From contig CACEPG010000005.1 of assembly GCA_902561355.1 (NCBI GenBank), forward strand, positions 1-60,304: a stretch of 60,304 bases of DNA, read 5' to 3'. Made by a program: the position numbers and the translations under genes. This stretch comes from an uncultured Alphaproteobacteria bacterium. Its GTDB lineage: Bacteria; Pseudomonadota; Alphaproteobacteria; HIMB59; GCA-002718135. A model generated the notes under the pieces. That model had not been told where the DNA came from, made no database searches, and saw nothing but the letters and a program-made list of their open reading frames with translations. Shown piece after piece: positions 42,906-51,727 of this stretch (positions are counted from its first letter, which is position 1; each line of letters begins with the position of its first letter).

Positions 42906-43096
42906 CCTACAGAACAAGACATATCTGCGCCACAGCACATTGGTGACTTTATTTTTCCGTGTCCAGTAGGACATTTTGATATTTGTACCTCAGACCCATC
43001 ATCTTTTATTAATATATCATTCATAAGAGGCTCATTGCATTTAGCACATGAAGCATTAACTGACATACCGCAAGATTTACATTCATAAGTTGCCAT
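42902..43096 (-). CDS. Small zinc-ribbon protein (64 aa)
   Basis: A 64-aa protein with CxxC pairs CKSC and CAKC (residues 5-8 and 17-20) and later cysteines in SKCPTGHGKIKSPMCCGADMSC, ten cysteines/His in all. This is enough for two metal sites, probably zinc. I do not recognise the function. It overlaps the convergent hydrolase stop by 4 bp. The minus-strand sequence GGGAGTTATC precedes its ATG as a ribosome binding site. Confidence 0.75.
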   Translation of the reverse strand: MATYECKSCGMSVNASCAKCNEPLMNDILIKDDGSEVQISKCPTGHGKIKSPMCCGADMSCSVG

Positions 43097-43145
43097 GATA
43101 ACTCCCTACTTAAACTATATTTTTAGTTTTGACCAAAGTAAATAC

Positions 43146-44249
43146 TTAATTAATTTCTGAAACTTTATAATCTGCACTATTTAGCCATTCTGGGTTAATA
43201 TTTATTCCCCATCCAGGCTTATCAGTTACATTAACACAGCCATTTTCCACTACAAATGGATTATCTAAAAAAAGATCTTGTTGCCATGGATAATAATCTT
43301 CACCTTCAATTGATAGTTCTAAATATGGTCCAGCATTAGGTATAGCTTTTAGTAAATGCATTGTGCACATAGTAACTAATGACAAATTTGCAGCATGGGG
43401 AGTACATATATATCCACCCTCTTCTATTATTTTTGCAACTTGAAGAGTTCTTGTTAATCCACCTAGATACATTACATCAGGCTGAAAAATATTTACAATT
43501 TTTCTCTCTACCATATCTCTCCATATTCTAATGTCGCAATCTTGTTCACCTCCAGTAACATCAATTGTGAGTGCATTAGTAACTTTTTTTGTTTGCTCTG
43601 GCTCCCAATAAGGGCAAGGCTCTTCGAAATGTGTCACATTGTTATCCTGTAGAAGTTTTCCAATTTCAATTGCTTGAGCGGATGAAAAACAACTATTTGC
43701 ATCCACTAATTTTTTTACAGAACTATCTAATGATTTGTTTATTGTCTTTACAATATCTTCTGTTCTGCCTTCCCATTCGTCTGAGCCTCTCCCACACTCA
43801 GCACCAATCCTAAATTTAAAGGCATCTATCCCTTTTTCCTGAAATAATTTTTCAAAACGATCAGCTTCATCACTAGCGCTAATATCTCTTTTCATTGATG
43901 AGCCATATACCTTTAGTTTTCCAGGTTTTCCTCCAATTAAAGTTGCAACAGGTTTATTTTCCAATCTACCTTTTAAGTCCCATAAAGAAGTGTCAAGACC
44001 TGCAATCGCTCTTAATAGATAAGAGCCAGGAAATTTATGTTCTTTTTCTAATACTAAATTTTCTATATCATTAAAATCAGTCCATATTTTACCTAAAACC
44101 CAAGGCGCAACTTGTTTGTGAAAAATTTGCGCTGAAATATCAGCATAATAAGTTGACATTTGTCCAAATCCTTCAGATCCATCTTCTAATGTTGTTTTAA
44201 CAAAACTAACATAAGGTTTTGTGAAAGTTTCAAGTTTTTTAATTTTCAT
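43146..44249 (-). CDS. Enolase-superfamily (mandelate racemase/muconate lactonizing) sugar-acid dehydratase-like
   Basis: A 367-aa protein with an N-terminal capping domain and a TIM-barrel. Metal ligands are Asp in KLVDANSCF, Glu in THFEEPCPYW and Glu in VTGGEQD. Catalytic candidates are Lys in AFKFRIGAE, Asp in IFQPDVMYLGG and His in CTPHAANLS, the Asp-His dyad of the MR subgroup. Likely reaction is dehydration of an aldonate. It is the last gene of the amino-sugar cluster and coupled (TAATG) to the GMC gene, which could make the acid. Confidence 0.88.
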   Translation of the reverse strand: MKIKKLETFTKPYVSFVKTTLEDGSEGFGQMSTYYADISAQIFHKQVAPWVLGKIWTDFNDIENLVLEKEHKFPGSYLLRAIAGLDTSLWDLKGRLENKPVATLIGGKPGKLKVYGSSMKRDISASDEADRFEKLFQEKGIDAFKFRIGAECGRGSDEWEGRTEDIVKTINKSLDSSVKKLVDANSCFSSAQAIEIGKLLQDNNVTHFEEPCPYWEPEQTKKVTNALTIDVTGGEQDCDIRIWRDMVERKIVNIFQPDVMYLGGLTRTLQVAKIIEEGGYICTPHAANLSLVTMCTMHLLKAIPNAGPYLELSIEGEDYYPWQQDLFLDNPFVVENGCVNVTDKPGWGININPEWLNSADYKVSEIN

Positions 44250-45865
44250 TAATAAGATTGTTTTAATTCTTCTAAAATAATTTTACTAGATAAATATGAT
44301 AACATCATAACAGGTGCATTGATATTTCCCGAAGTAATATTCGGCATAATAGAAGCATCAACTATCCATAGATTATCTAATCCATGAACTTTCAATTTAT
44401 CTGATACAACACCCTTAGCAATATCTTTGCTCATGCGACATGTCCCACATGGGTGGTAAATGGTTGTTGCATTTGATTTAAAGTGATCAAGTAACTCATC
44501 ATCAGTAGCTTTTATAGGATCAATGCTAACAGGGGATTTGATAATATCACTAATATTTTTATTAGAAGAGAACTTCCTCATAAAATCAAATGTAGCATAT
44601 AGATCATGAATATCCCTTTGATCACTTAAATAATTAGGATCTATAGTCGGTAAATAATCATCTTGATATGATTGTAGCTTAACTTCACCAAGACTTTTAG
44701 GTCTACATGGATTAAAGCCAATAATAAAACCATTAAATTTATCAGTATTAAGTAAGGGTCTTCTGTTTTTGTAAGAAACTGAATATGTTAAAGGATTAAA
44801 GTAAAGCTGAATATTAGGAAATGGATCAAGAGAATTCCAATTAATATATCCGCCTCCTTGATTTAAACTTAAAGCAAGTGGCCCACTCCTGTTATAAAGA
44901 TATTTTAAAACTGATTTTATTCTTCCTCCCCAAGTACCTAAATCCTTATTTAAAGTTGGCACAAAAGTTTTATACAAATAATCTAAACCCAAATGATCCT
45001 GGAAATTTTTTCCGACATTAGGGTTATGTAAATTAACAGGTATATTATGGTCTTTTAAATCTTCAGCTTGCCCTATTCCTGACTTTAATAATAAATATGG
45101 GGTCATAATAGAACCGGTTGATAGGATAGTTCCAATTTTAGGTCTTACAGAAATTTTTTTATTTTTATGTTTAATATTCAAACTTACTATTTTTTTATTT
45201 TCATAATTTAATTTTAAAACTTCAGTTTTAGTAAAAATAGTTAAATTTGGATGATTTCTTATCGGTTTTAAAAATACTTTAGATGAAGAAGTTCTAAAAC
45301 CTTTAAATATGTTAACATTATAATTCCCAACTTGATTTTCAATTGAGCTTTTAAGATTTTTATTAAATGTAAAATTCAAATCTTTAGAAGCATCAAAAAA
45401 ATTGTTTAATATTGGATGATGTTTTTTACTAATATCATTTACAGGGATTTTATTAGAAGGTAATCTTTTTGTATTCTCATTAACTGCAAATTCTATTTGA
45501 TCATATGCTGTTTTAATATTCTCCCATGACCATTTAGCGCTTAAATCCCAATTTTCAAAATCTGAGCGTAATCCTCTTGAATAAATCATAGCATTGATAG
45601 AGCCTGAACCTCCTAATACTTTACCACGTGGATAATATATTTCACGATTATGTAAATTTTTTTGATTTATTGAATAAAAATTCCAATTCATTTTTTTATT
45701 ATAAAATGTCATACCATAGCCAAGAGGTACTTGAATGACTGGGTTATTGTCACTAGGACCTGCTTCTATTAATAATATTTTATAATTTGTATTATTAATA
45801 ATTTGATTTGTTACTATACAGCCTGCAGAACCTGCGCCAACAATCACTAAATCAAAATTATCCAA
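44249..45865 (-). CDS. GMC-family FAD oxidoreductase (choline/sugar dehydrogenase-like)
   Basis: A 538-aa flavoprotein. The FAD-binding motif is LVIVGAGSAGCIV at the N-terminus, GMC signature 1 is PRGKVLGGSGSINAMIYSRG, and signature 2 lies near GTILSTGSIMTPYLLLKSGIG. The C-terminal part has IYHPCGTCRMS with the catalytic His region and SGNINAPVMM. It may oxidise an alcohol or sugar to lactone/acid for the coupled downstream dehydratase; the substrate is unknown. Some asparagines replace the usual NPN motif (NIN). Confidence 0.92.
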   Translation of the reverse strand: MDNFDLVIVGAGSAGCIVTNQIINNTNYKILLIEAGPSDNNPVIQVPLGYGMTFYNKKMNWNFYSINQKNLHNREIYYPRGKVLGGSGSINAMIYSRGLRSDFENWDLSAKWSWENIKTAYDQIEFAVNENTKRLPSNKIPVNDISKKHHPILNNFFDASKDLNFTFNKNLKSSIENQVGNYNVNIFKGFRTSSSKVFLKPIRNHPNLTIFTKTEVLKLNYENKKIVSLNIKHKNKKISVRPKIGTILSTGSIMTPYLLLKSGIGQAEDLKDHNIPVNLHNPNVGKNFQDHLGLDYLYKTFVPTLNKDLGTWGGRIKSVLKYLYNRSGPLALSLNQGGGYINWNSLDPFPNIQLYFNPLTYSVSYKNRRPLLNTDKFNGFIIGFNPCRPKSLGEVKLQSYQDDYLPTIDPNYLSDQRDIHDLYATFDFMRKFSSNKNISDIIKSPVSIDPIKATDDELLDHFKSNATTIYHPCGTCRMSKDIAKGVVSDKLKVHGLDNLWIVDASIMPNITSGNINAPVMMLSYLSSKIILEELKQSY

Positions 45866-45869
45866 TATA

Positions 45870-46892
45870 TTAATAAGTTTGAGTTACTTTTGTTAAATAA
45901 CGAGGTTTGTCAGGATCAAGTCCTTTTTTTATAGCATACCGGATAATCCAGGGATAAAATTTTGACATTAAAATTACTGAATCAAATTCAGTAATATGGA
46001 ATGCTGGATAGTAGAAATCTGTATCTTGATTATTATTTGAGGAAAAATTGTAAATTAATTTTGTATAATTGGCAATTTCACTACTATCTTTTTGAACAGT
46101 TTGTCCACTTTTATCTTTCATTCCTAAAATAAAAAGTTTGAATGAATCTTGAATTAAGGTTTTAGGTCCATGCATTACTTCAGCACTACTAAATGGCTCT
46201 ATCATTTCTTGACATAACTCTTTAAATTTAAGTGAGATTTCATTTGACAGTGCAAAACCCACTCCTCTACCAAGTATAAAACCATTATTAATATTATTAT
46301 TTACAATATCTGAATTCCAATGATTGTCTGAGTCTTTATGCAAAGATTCACTTAATTGTTTTATTTTATCATTTATATCTTTTTTTTCTTGGCAAACAAA
46401 AACTAGTTTTATTAAAATTAATAACGTTTGAACAAATGACTTTGTGGCTGCTACACTATTTTCTTCTCCAGCAAAAATATTAAAAAAATAATTAGCTTCA
46501 TTGACAATAGAGCTATGTTCATTATTTGAAATTAAAATAGTTTTTGCGCCCATAGATTTTGATTTATTTGCACATAATATTAAATCTGAGCTTCTGCCAG
46601 ATTGTGAAATAACAATCACTAAAGCTTCTGAAAAATCAAATTTAGATTTTTCAAGAGTTATAATTGAAGGAGGCATACTATAAGAAGGCAAACCTAAATA
46701 TTTAGCAAAAATATATGAACTATATAATGCTGCACAATCTGACGTTCCTCTAGCTACAGTAACTATATATTTAATTTTTTTTTTATTAATTAAATTTAAA
46801 ATTTCTTTATAGGGATTGTCATCAACATAACAAAAATTTTCTACTACATTTGGAATGCTTAAAGCTTCTTTCAATACATTTGATTCAGTCAT
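45870..46892 (-). CDS. SIS-domain amino-sugar-phosphate deaminase (NagB-II/AgaS/GlmS-C-like)
   Basis: About 340 aa with two SIS domains like the isomerase half of GlmS but no glutaminase domain. Seen: IVTVARGTSDCAALYSSYIF, VIVISQSGRSSDLILC, SVAATKSFVQT and FSSAEVMHGPKTLI. This is the layout of NagB-II, which converts glucosamine-6-P to fructose-6-P and ammonia. The ATG at 46892 has GGAA upstream; another ATG at 46907 overlaps nagA by 23 bp. It is directly downstream of nagA. The substrate could be GalN-6-P instead. Confidence 0.88.
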   Translation of the reverse strand: MTESNVLKEALSIPNVVENFCYVDDNPYKEILNLINKKKIKYIVTVARGTSDCAALYSSYIFAKYLGLPSYSMPPSIITLEKSKFDFSEALVIVISQSGRSSDLILCANKSKSMGAKTILISNNEHSSIVNEANYFFNIFAGEENSVAATKSFVQTLLILIKLVFVCQEKKDINDKIKQLSESLHKDSDNHWNSDIVNNNINNGFILGRGVGFALSNEISLKFKELCQEMIEPFSSAEVMHGPKTLIQDSFKLFILGMKDKSGQTVQKDSSEIANYTKLIYNFSSNNNQDTDFYYPAFHITEFDSVILMSKFYPWIIRYAIKKGLDPDKPRYLTKVTQTY

Positions 46893-47985
46893 TAACTTTA
46901 ATTCCATTTAAATAGATTGCTTTAAGTTTATAATTTTTATCAAGAACTAAAATATTAGATTTTTTACCTTCACCAATATATCCAATTTCAGAAATTCTAA
47001 GATATTTGGCTGCATTATAGCTAGTCATTTTAACAATATCATTTAATGAAAAATTTAATTTTAATAAATTGCAGAATGTGTCATGCATACTAACTATACT
47101 GCCAGCTAATTTATTAGTTTTAGTTACTACGGCAATGTTTTTTCTTATTTCAATATCAACTCCAAAAAAATTATATACCCCTTCTTTTAATCCAGTAGCA
47201 CCCATAGAATCTGTTACTGCATAGAGATTTTCTATGCATTTTTTTGCAATTTTAATAGAAGCAGCACTTACATGATTTAAATCACAAATTATTTCTGCAT
47301 AAGATCCCAAATCGAGAGCTGCAGACAAAACACCAGGATTTCTATGATCATTACCAGACATTGCATTATAAAGATGAGTGAAACCTATTTCATATTTGCT
47401 CATAAATTTTGCACAACAATCGTAATTAGCTAGAGAATGACCAAATTGAATTTTAATTCCAAGGCTGTTTATTTCTTCTATAAAATCTACCATGCTGTCT
47501 AATTCTGGAGCAAGAGTAATTACTTTTATTGGTGCTAATTCTTGTAAGTTTTTTACAAATTCAATAGATGGATTAATAGCTAGTGGCGGTTGAACGCCTA
47601 GTTTATTTGGGTTAATGAATGGACCTTCGAGATGTACACCCAAAATATTAGAATTAATTTTTTTATAATTTTCAAATTCTTTAAGTGCCTTAAAGGTATG
47701 ATCAAAAGTGCTAGTCCAAGTAGTTGGTAATATTGATGTAGTTCCATTTTTTAAATGATATTTTGTCATTTTGTTTATTGAGCTCCAACCATCCATTGTG
47801 TCAAAACCATTTGCACCGTGACAATGTAAATCAACAAACCCTGGTATAATCAAATCATCTGACTTTTTTTCTACTCTATTAATTTGATTAATTTTTTCAT
47901 CAAACATTATTTCGCCATAAAATGACTCGTCAAAATTAATTATATTGCCTTTTAATGTTATCAATTTGTTACCTTTTTTTAACAA
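46885..47985 (-). CDS. nagA: N-acetylglucosamine-6-phosphate deacetylase
   Basis: A 366-aa amidohydrolase. The metal site includes HxH in VDLHCHGANGFDTMDG, Glu in HLEGPFINP, and His in QFGHSL and THLYNAMSGNDHRNPG. The catalytic Asp is in AVTDSMGATG. It removes the acetyl group from GlcNAc-6-P (or GalNAc-6-P). It sits in frame with the SIS gene before it (2-bp gap) and overlaps the deaminase after it, giving a compact NagA-NagB pathway. Confidence 0.94.
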   Translation of the reverse strand: MLKKGNKLITLKGNIINFDESFYGEIMFDEKINQINRVEKKSDDLIIPGFVDLHCHGANGFDTMDGWSSINKMTKYHLKNGTTSILPTTWTSTFDHTFKALKEFENYKKINSNILGVHLEGPFINPNKLGVQPPLAINPSIEFVKNLQELAPIKVITLAPELDSMVDFIEEINSLGIKIQFGHSLANYDCCAKFMSKYEIGFTHLYNAMSGNDHRNPGVLSAALDLGSYAEIICDLNHVSAASIKIAKKCIENLYAVTDSMGATGLKEGVYNFFGVDIEIRKNIAVVTKTNKLAGSIVSMHDTFCNLLKLNFSLNDIVKMTSYNAAKYLRISEIGYIGEGKKSNILVLDKNYKLKAIYLNGIKVND

Positions 47986-47987
47986 GA

Positions 47988-48716
47988 TTATAAATGTGGA
48001 TTAATTTTTCTAAATTTATTTTCAAGTTTATTATTATTTTTATTAGCATTTGGCATATTTGAGCTGATATAAAAAGGAAAAAATTTTTCTGATTTTAACG
48101 TATTAGCTACCTCTATTAATATTGAATTTAATATGAATGATCCAGTTATAGTTGATGCTGGCCCTACACTAAATTGATTGATATTTATAATTGAATCACC
48201 AGGTGGAATTTTATTATCAATAAAAACATCAACTATTTCATATAACCTTTTATTTAATTTTGAGAGTGGTGCTTTTTTTGAAAATTTGACTGAAGTAATA
48301 GCAATAGTTTTAATTTTTTTTTCTTTTGCTATCACTGCTGCTTCTACTGGGGCATGATTTACGCCAGAATTAGAAACAATCATCAATATATCTTTATTGG
48401 TAATTTTGTATTTGCTTAGAGCTTTCTTAGCAACATTTGGGGTTCTCTCTAAAGATGTTGCTTTTTTTGCTCCTTTTTTAAATGTCAAATTATCATCTCT
48501 AATGGGACAAGCCGCAGCAAAACCTCCAGCTCTATGAAAAGCTTCTTCACCTAAAAGTCGTGAATGTCCAGTTCCAAAAATATACAACTGCCCTCCTTGT
48601 TTATATGAGTCTCTAATAAGTTTAGAACTTGTTATTATTTTACTTTTTTCTTCTTTTAATATTTTATTTAAGATTGAGTTGATTTTAGATAAGTAATTAT
48701 TGGTTAATCTACTCAT
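47988..48716 (-). CDS. SIS-domain phosphosugar-binding protein (UPF0309-like)
   Basis: A 242-aa protein with one SIS fold. LYIFGTGHSRLLGEEAFHRAGGFAAA, ILMIVSNSGVNHAPVEAA and a Pro-Gly-Asp segment (IPPGDSII) match the UPF0309/SIS_2 group. It probably binds or isomerises a phosphosugar; a relation to MurQ-type etherases is possible but unproven. It lies between the binding-protein gene and nagA with a 2-bp gap to nagA. Confidence 0.82.
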   Translation of the reverse strand: MSRLTNNYLSKINSILNKILKEEKSKIITSSKLIRDSYKQGGQLYIFGTGHSRLLGEEAFHRAGGFAAACPIRDDNLTFKKGAKKATSLERTPNVAKKALSKYKITNKDILMIVSNSGVNHAPVEAAVIAKEKKIKTIAITSVKFSKKAPLSKLNKRLYEIVDVFIDNKIPPGDSIININQFSVGPASTITGSFILNSILIEVANTLKSEKFFPFYISSNMPNANKNNNKLENKFRKINPHL

Positions 48717-48730
48717 ATATTTTTGAGTTC

Positions 48731-48752
48731 ACTGGGGCATTAAAGCCCCAGT
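48731..48752 (-). terminator. Hairpin downstream of the amino-sugar binding-protein gene
   Basis: ACTGGGGC/GCCCCAGT is a perfect 8-bp stem with a 6-nt loop, 10 bp past the binding-protein stop. The minus-strand sequence after it has no T run, so it is more likely an mRNA-stabilising or partial termination hairpin than a strong terminator. Confidence 0.65.
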
Positions 48753-48762
48753 TTTTTATAGT

Positions 48763-49974
48763 TTACTTATATTCTTCCAATTCTTCAGCTGCTTCGGCAA
48801 CTAAATCTGCTGCATCTCCTTCTCCAAGTATTGCTCCTTGGATCATTGAGTTCATAACAGCTTGGAAAGCTTTGTAATCAACAAACAATGGCTCTGGCCC
48901 ACCATCACCAATTGCATCAATAAACATCATCCAGTAATCTTCATTGTATGGTGCTACTGTTCCAATTTGTGGATACTGCATTATTGGAGTTAATCCCCAG
49001 TCAGTATCTAAACTATATTGAGAGTCACCAGATGAAATTATACTAGCTAATTCCATTGCATGATCTTCAACACCAGTATTATTAAATACTGCAATACTAT
49101 CTGTGATTAATAGAGTACCTTGGCTTCCTTGCGGTCCAGCAGGAATTCTAACCGTCTTAACGTTTAAACCTTCCTTATGTTGGCCTCTACCCCATGGTCC
49201 GTTAATGTACATTGCAATTTTTTCATCATTGAAAAGTTCAGTAAGCTGAGATCTCTCCCATGCTAATGGACCTTCCTGAGATACATTGGCAAGTTTTCCA
49301 TAAAAAGCTAAAGTCTCAACTGTGTTTGATGAATCAAGAGTAATTGCGTTAGTCATTGGATCAATAACTTGTCCACCATTACTATAAAGATAGTTTAAGA
49401 ACTGGTGCATAGTATTATCAAAATCTTTACCTGCTAAACCAATTCCTGCAACACCATTCACATTATTTGTAACAGCTTCAGCCATTGAATATAAATCATC
49501 CCATGTTTTAGGGCCTTCACAAGCAACACCTGCTTGCTCTAGTAAACCACAATTCATGAAAAGAGCTTTAGTTGAAAACGCGTGAGGGAAACCCCAAGTT
49601 TTGCCCATATGCGTAACTGTATTCAAAATACCTGGTTGATACATTGCTTGTTGAGAAGCTGGAATGTTTGTTTCTAGAATGTGTCCATTCTCTGCAAGAC
49701 CTTTTAAAGTTCTTGAACCTACATAAGAAAATGCAACTGGATCTCCTGCAATTGCAAGATTTATTACTTTATCCTGACAAGTACCCCAAGGAACTGCCTC
49801 TAATGTTACATTAACGCCAGGATTATTTTTCATATACTCATCAGCTATTTCTACGTAATTAGGTCTAAGATCACTACCACAAAAAACCCCATGCACATCA
49901 GCTGCAAAAGATTTAAAACCAGTAAGTGAAAATATTGAAATTATAAGAAATGAAGATAGTTTTTTTAAATTCAT
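48763..49974 (-). CDS. Sugar ABC transporter substrate-binding protein (CUT1, amino-sugar cluster)
   Basis: A 403-aa binding protein with signal peptide (MNLKKLSSFLIISIFSLTGFKSFAADV). It has MKNNPGVNVTLEAVPWGTCQDKVINLAIAGDP and MYINGPWGRGQHKEGL, usual for CUT1 proteins. An acidic C-terminal helix (residues 388-403) ends the protein. GGAGGAAAT precedes the ATG and can pair over 10 nt with the candidate sRNA at 35857. The ligand is probably a GlcNAc- or GalNAc-containing disaccharide because of the GH20, NagA and deaminase genes around it. Confidence 0.92.
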   Translation of the reverse strand: MNLKKLSSFLIISIFSLTGFKSFAADVHGVFCGSDLRPNYVEIADEYMKNNPGVNVTLEAVPWGTCQDKVINLAIAGDPVAFSYVGSRTLKGLAENGHILETNIPASQQAMYQPGILNTVTHMGKTWGFPHAFSTKALFMNCGLLEQAGVACEGPKTWDDLYSMAEAVTNNVNGVAGIGLAGKDFDNTMHQFLNYLYSNGGQVIDPMTNAITLDSSNTVETLAFYGKLANVSQEGPLAWERSQLTELFNDEKIAMYINGPWGRGQHKEGLNVKTVRIPAGPQGSQGTLLITDSIAVFNNTGVEDHAMELASIISSGDSQYSLDTDWGLTPIMQYPQIGTVAPYNEDYWMMFIDAIGDGGPEPLFVDYKAFQAVMNSMIQGAILGEGDAADLVAEAAEELEEYK

Positions 49975-50046
49975 ATTTCCTCCGTTATTTATAAAACACT
50001 TAACATTAAGTAGTAATATGGATCAAGGTTGTTTTACTGCTTAAGG

Positions 50047-50886
50047 CTAGTTTTTTACTGCTCCTGAGGTTAATCCTTCCACAATATATTTTTGAAGAAA
50101 TAAAAAGACAATTAAAACCGGGGCTATTCCTACAAGTGATGCAGCCATCATTTCATTCCATTTTACCGTAGTATAACCAATAAATTCATACAATCCGGAT
50201 GGAATCGGCATGTATTCTTTCTTTTGGTTAAAAGTGATAGCAAATAAGAATTGTTGAGCATATGCACCGATAAATGCATAAATACCAACAACAACTAATC
50301 CTGGCGTACTCAAAGGAGCTATTATATGCCTTAAAATCTGAACACGTGATGCCCCATCCACAAACGCTGCTTCTTCAAGATCTACAGGTATTTTTTCAAA
50401 ATAAGATTTTAGTAGCCAAATAGCAGTTGGAATTAAAAAAGCTACACCGGGCACAATCATTGCCTGATATGTATTTAGTAATCCGAAAGTTCTGAGAACT
50501 TTATATAAAGGAATAAGAAGCACTGCCCCAGAGAACATATTAATTGCTAGTAAAATATACAAAGAAGAATTTTTAAAAGGAAAATTAAATCTTGCGTATG
50601 AATAAGCTGCAGGAATTACAAATAAAAGAGTAATTAAAGAAGTAACTGAAGCAAGAAAAAAACTATTGAATATATATCTTGGAAGCATTGGTACTGTATT
50701 CCACATTTCTCTATAAGCCCAGAAAGATAGGTCATCAGAAAAAAATTGATAAGGCGACCTAAATAAATGATCTAATGGACGAAGAGATGCATAAAACATT
50801 TCAACAAAAGGAAGTAATATAAAGATTAAAAAAATAGTAATTGAAAAATATAAAATTATTTTTTCGTAAAGTTTATATTTATTCAA
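50047..50886 (-). CDS. Sugar ABC transporter permease, MalG-like, copy 2
   Basis: A 279-aa six-helix CUT1 permease. The EAA loop is DLEEAAFVDGASRVQILRHIIAPLSTPG, and the C-terminus is YIVEGLTSGAVKN. It differs from the adjacent copy 1 (50888-51727) at about 27 of 279 residues, mostly in the first 22. Codons differ at many silent sites although the protein is nearly unchanged. It begins 1 bp after copy 1. Whether both copies are used with the single MalF-like partner is unknown. Confidence 0.93.
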   Translation of the reverse strand: MNKYKLYEKIILYFSITIFLIFILLPFVEMFYASLRPLDHLFRSPYQFFSDDLSFWAYREMWNTVPMLPRYIFNSFFLASVTSLITLLFVIPAAYSYARFNFPFKNSSLYILLAINMFSGAVLLIPLYKVLRTFGLLNTYQAMIVPGVAFLIPTAIWLLKSYFEKIPVDLEEAAFVDGASRVQILRHIIAPLSTPGLVVVGIYAFIGAYAQQFLFAITFNQKKEYMPIPSGLYEFIGYTTVKWNEMMAASLVGIAPVLIVFLFLQKYIVEGLTSGAVKN

Positions 50887-50887
50887 T

Positions 50888-51727
50888 CTAGTTTTTAACT
50901 GCTCCAGCAGTTAATCCTTCCACAATGTATTTTTGTAAAAATATAAATAAAATCAATACGGGAGCTATTCCAACTAATGAGGCTGCCATCATTTCATTCC
51001 ATTTGACACTTTGATATCCAATAAACTCATATAATCCTGAAGGTATTGGCATATATTCTTTCTTTTGATTGAAAGTGATAGCAAATAAGAATTGTTGAGC
51101 ATATGCACCGATAAATGCATAGATACCAACTACTACCAAACCAGGTGTACTAAGAGGGGCAATAATGTGACGAAGGATTTGAACTCTTGAAGCACCGTCA
51201 ACAAAAGCTGCCTCTTCAAGATCTACAGGTATTTTTTCAAAATAAGATTTTAATAACCATATTGAGGTGGGTATTAAAAAAGCAACTCCAGGAACAATCA
51301 TCGCTTGATAACTGTTCAAAAGTCCAAATGTTCTAAGAACCTTGTATAAAGGAATTAATAAAACAGCCCCAGAAAACATATTAATTGCTAATAAAATATA
51401 AAGAGAAGAATTTTTAAAAGGAAAATTAAATCGCGCATATGAATAAGCAGCAGGAATAACAAAAAGTAAAGTTAAAATTGCTACAGATGATGCTAAGAAA
51501 AAACTATTAAATATATACCGTCCTAACATAGGTACCGTGTTCCACATTTCTCTGTAAGCCCAGAATGATAAATCATCTGAATAGAATTGATAGGGAGATC
51601 TAAATAAATGGTCTAAAGGTCGAAGAGATGCATAAAACATCTCCACAAAAGGTAAGAGAATAAAGGTCATAAAAATAAAGATTGCCGAATAAATAAAAAA
51701 CTTTTCTAAGAATGTATATCTATCCAT
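50888..51727 (-). CDS. Sugar ABC transporter permease, MalG-like, copy 1
   Basis: A 279-aa permease, paralogous to the gene directly downstream. Membrane segment 1 (residues 10-30) differs most between copies (KFFIYSAIFIF here). The large central region (LLFVIPAAYSYARFNFPFKNS) and the EAA loop are identical. Its start overlaps the end of the MalF-like gene by 8 bp, so this copy is the one directly coupled to its heterodimer partner. Confidence 0.93.
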   Translation of the reverse strand: MDRYTFLEKFFIYSAIFIFMTFILLPFVEMFYASLRPLDHLFRSPYQFYSDDLSFWAYREMWNTVPMLGRYIFNSFFLASSVAILTLLFVIPAAYSYARFNFPFKNSSLYILLAINMFSGAVLLIPLYKVLRTFGLLNSYQAMIVPGVAFLIPTSIWLLKSYFEKIPVDLEEAAFVDGASRVQILRHIIAPLSTPGLVVVGIYAFIGAYAQQFLFAITFNQKKEYMPIPSGLYEFIGYQSVKWNEMMAASLVGIAPVLILFIFLQKYIVEGLTAGAVKN

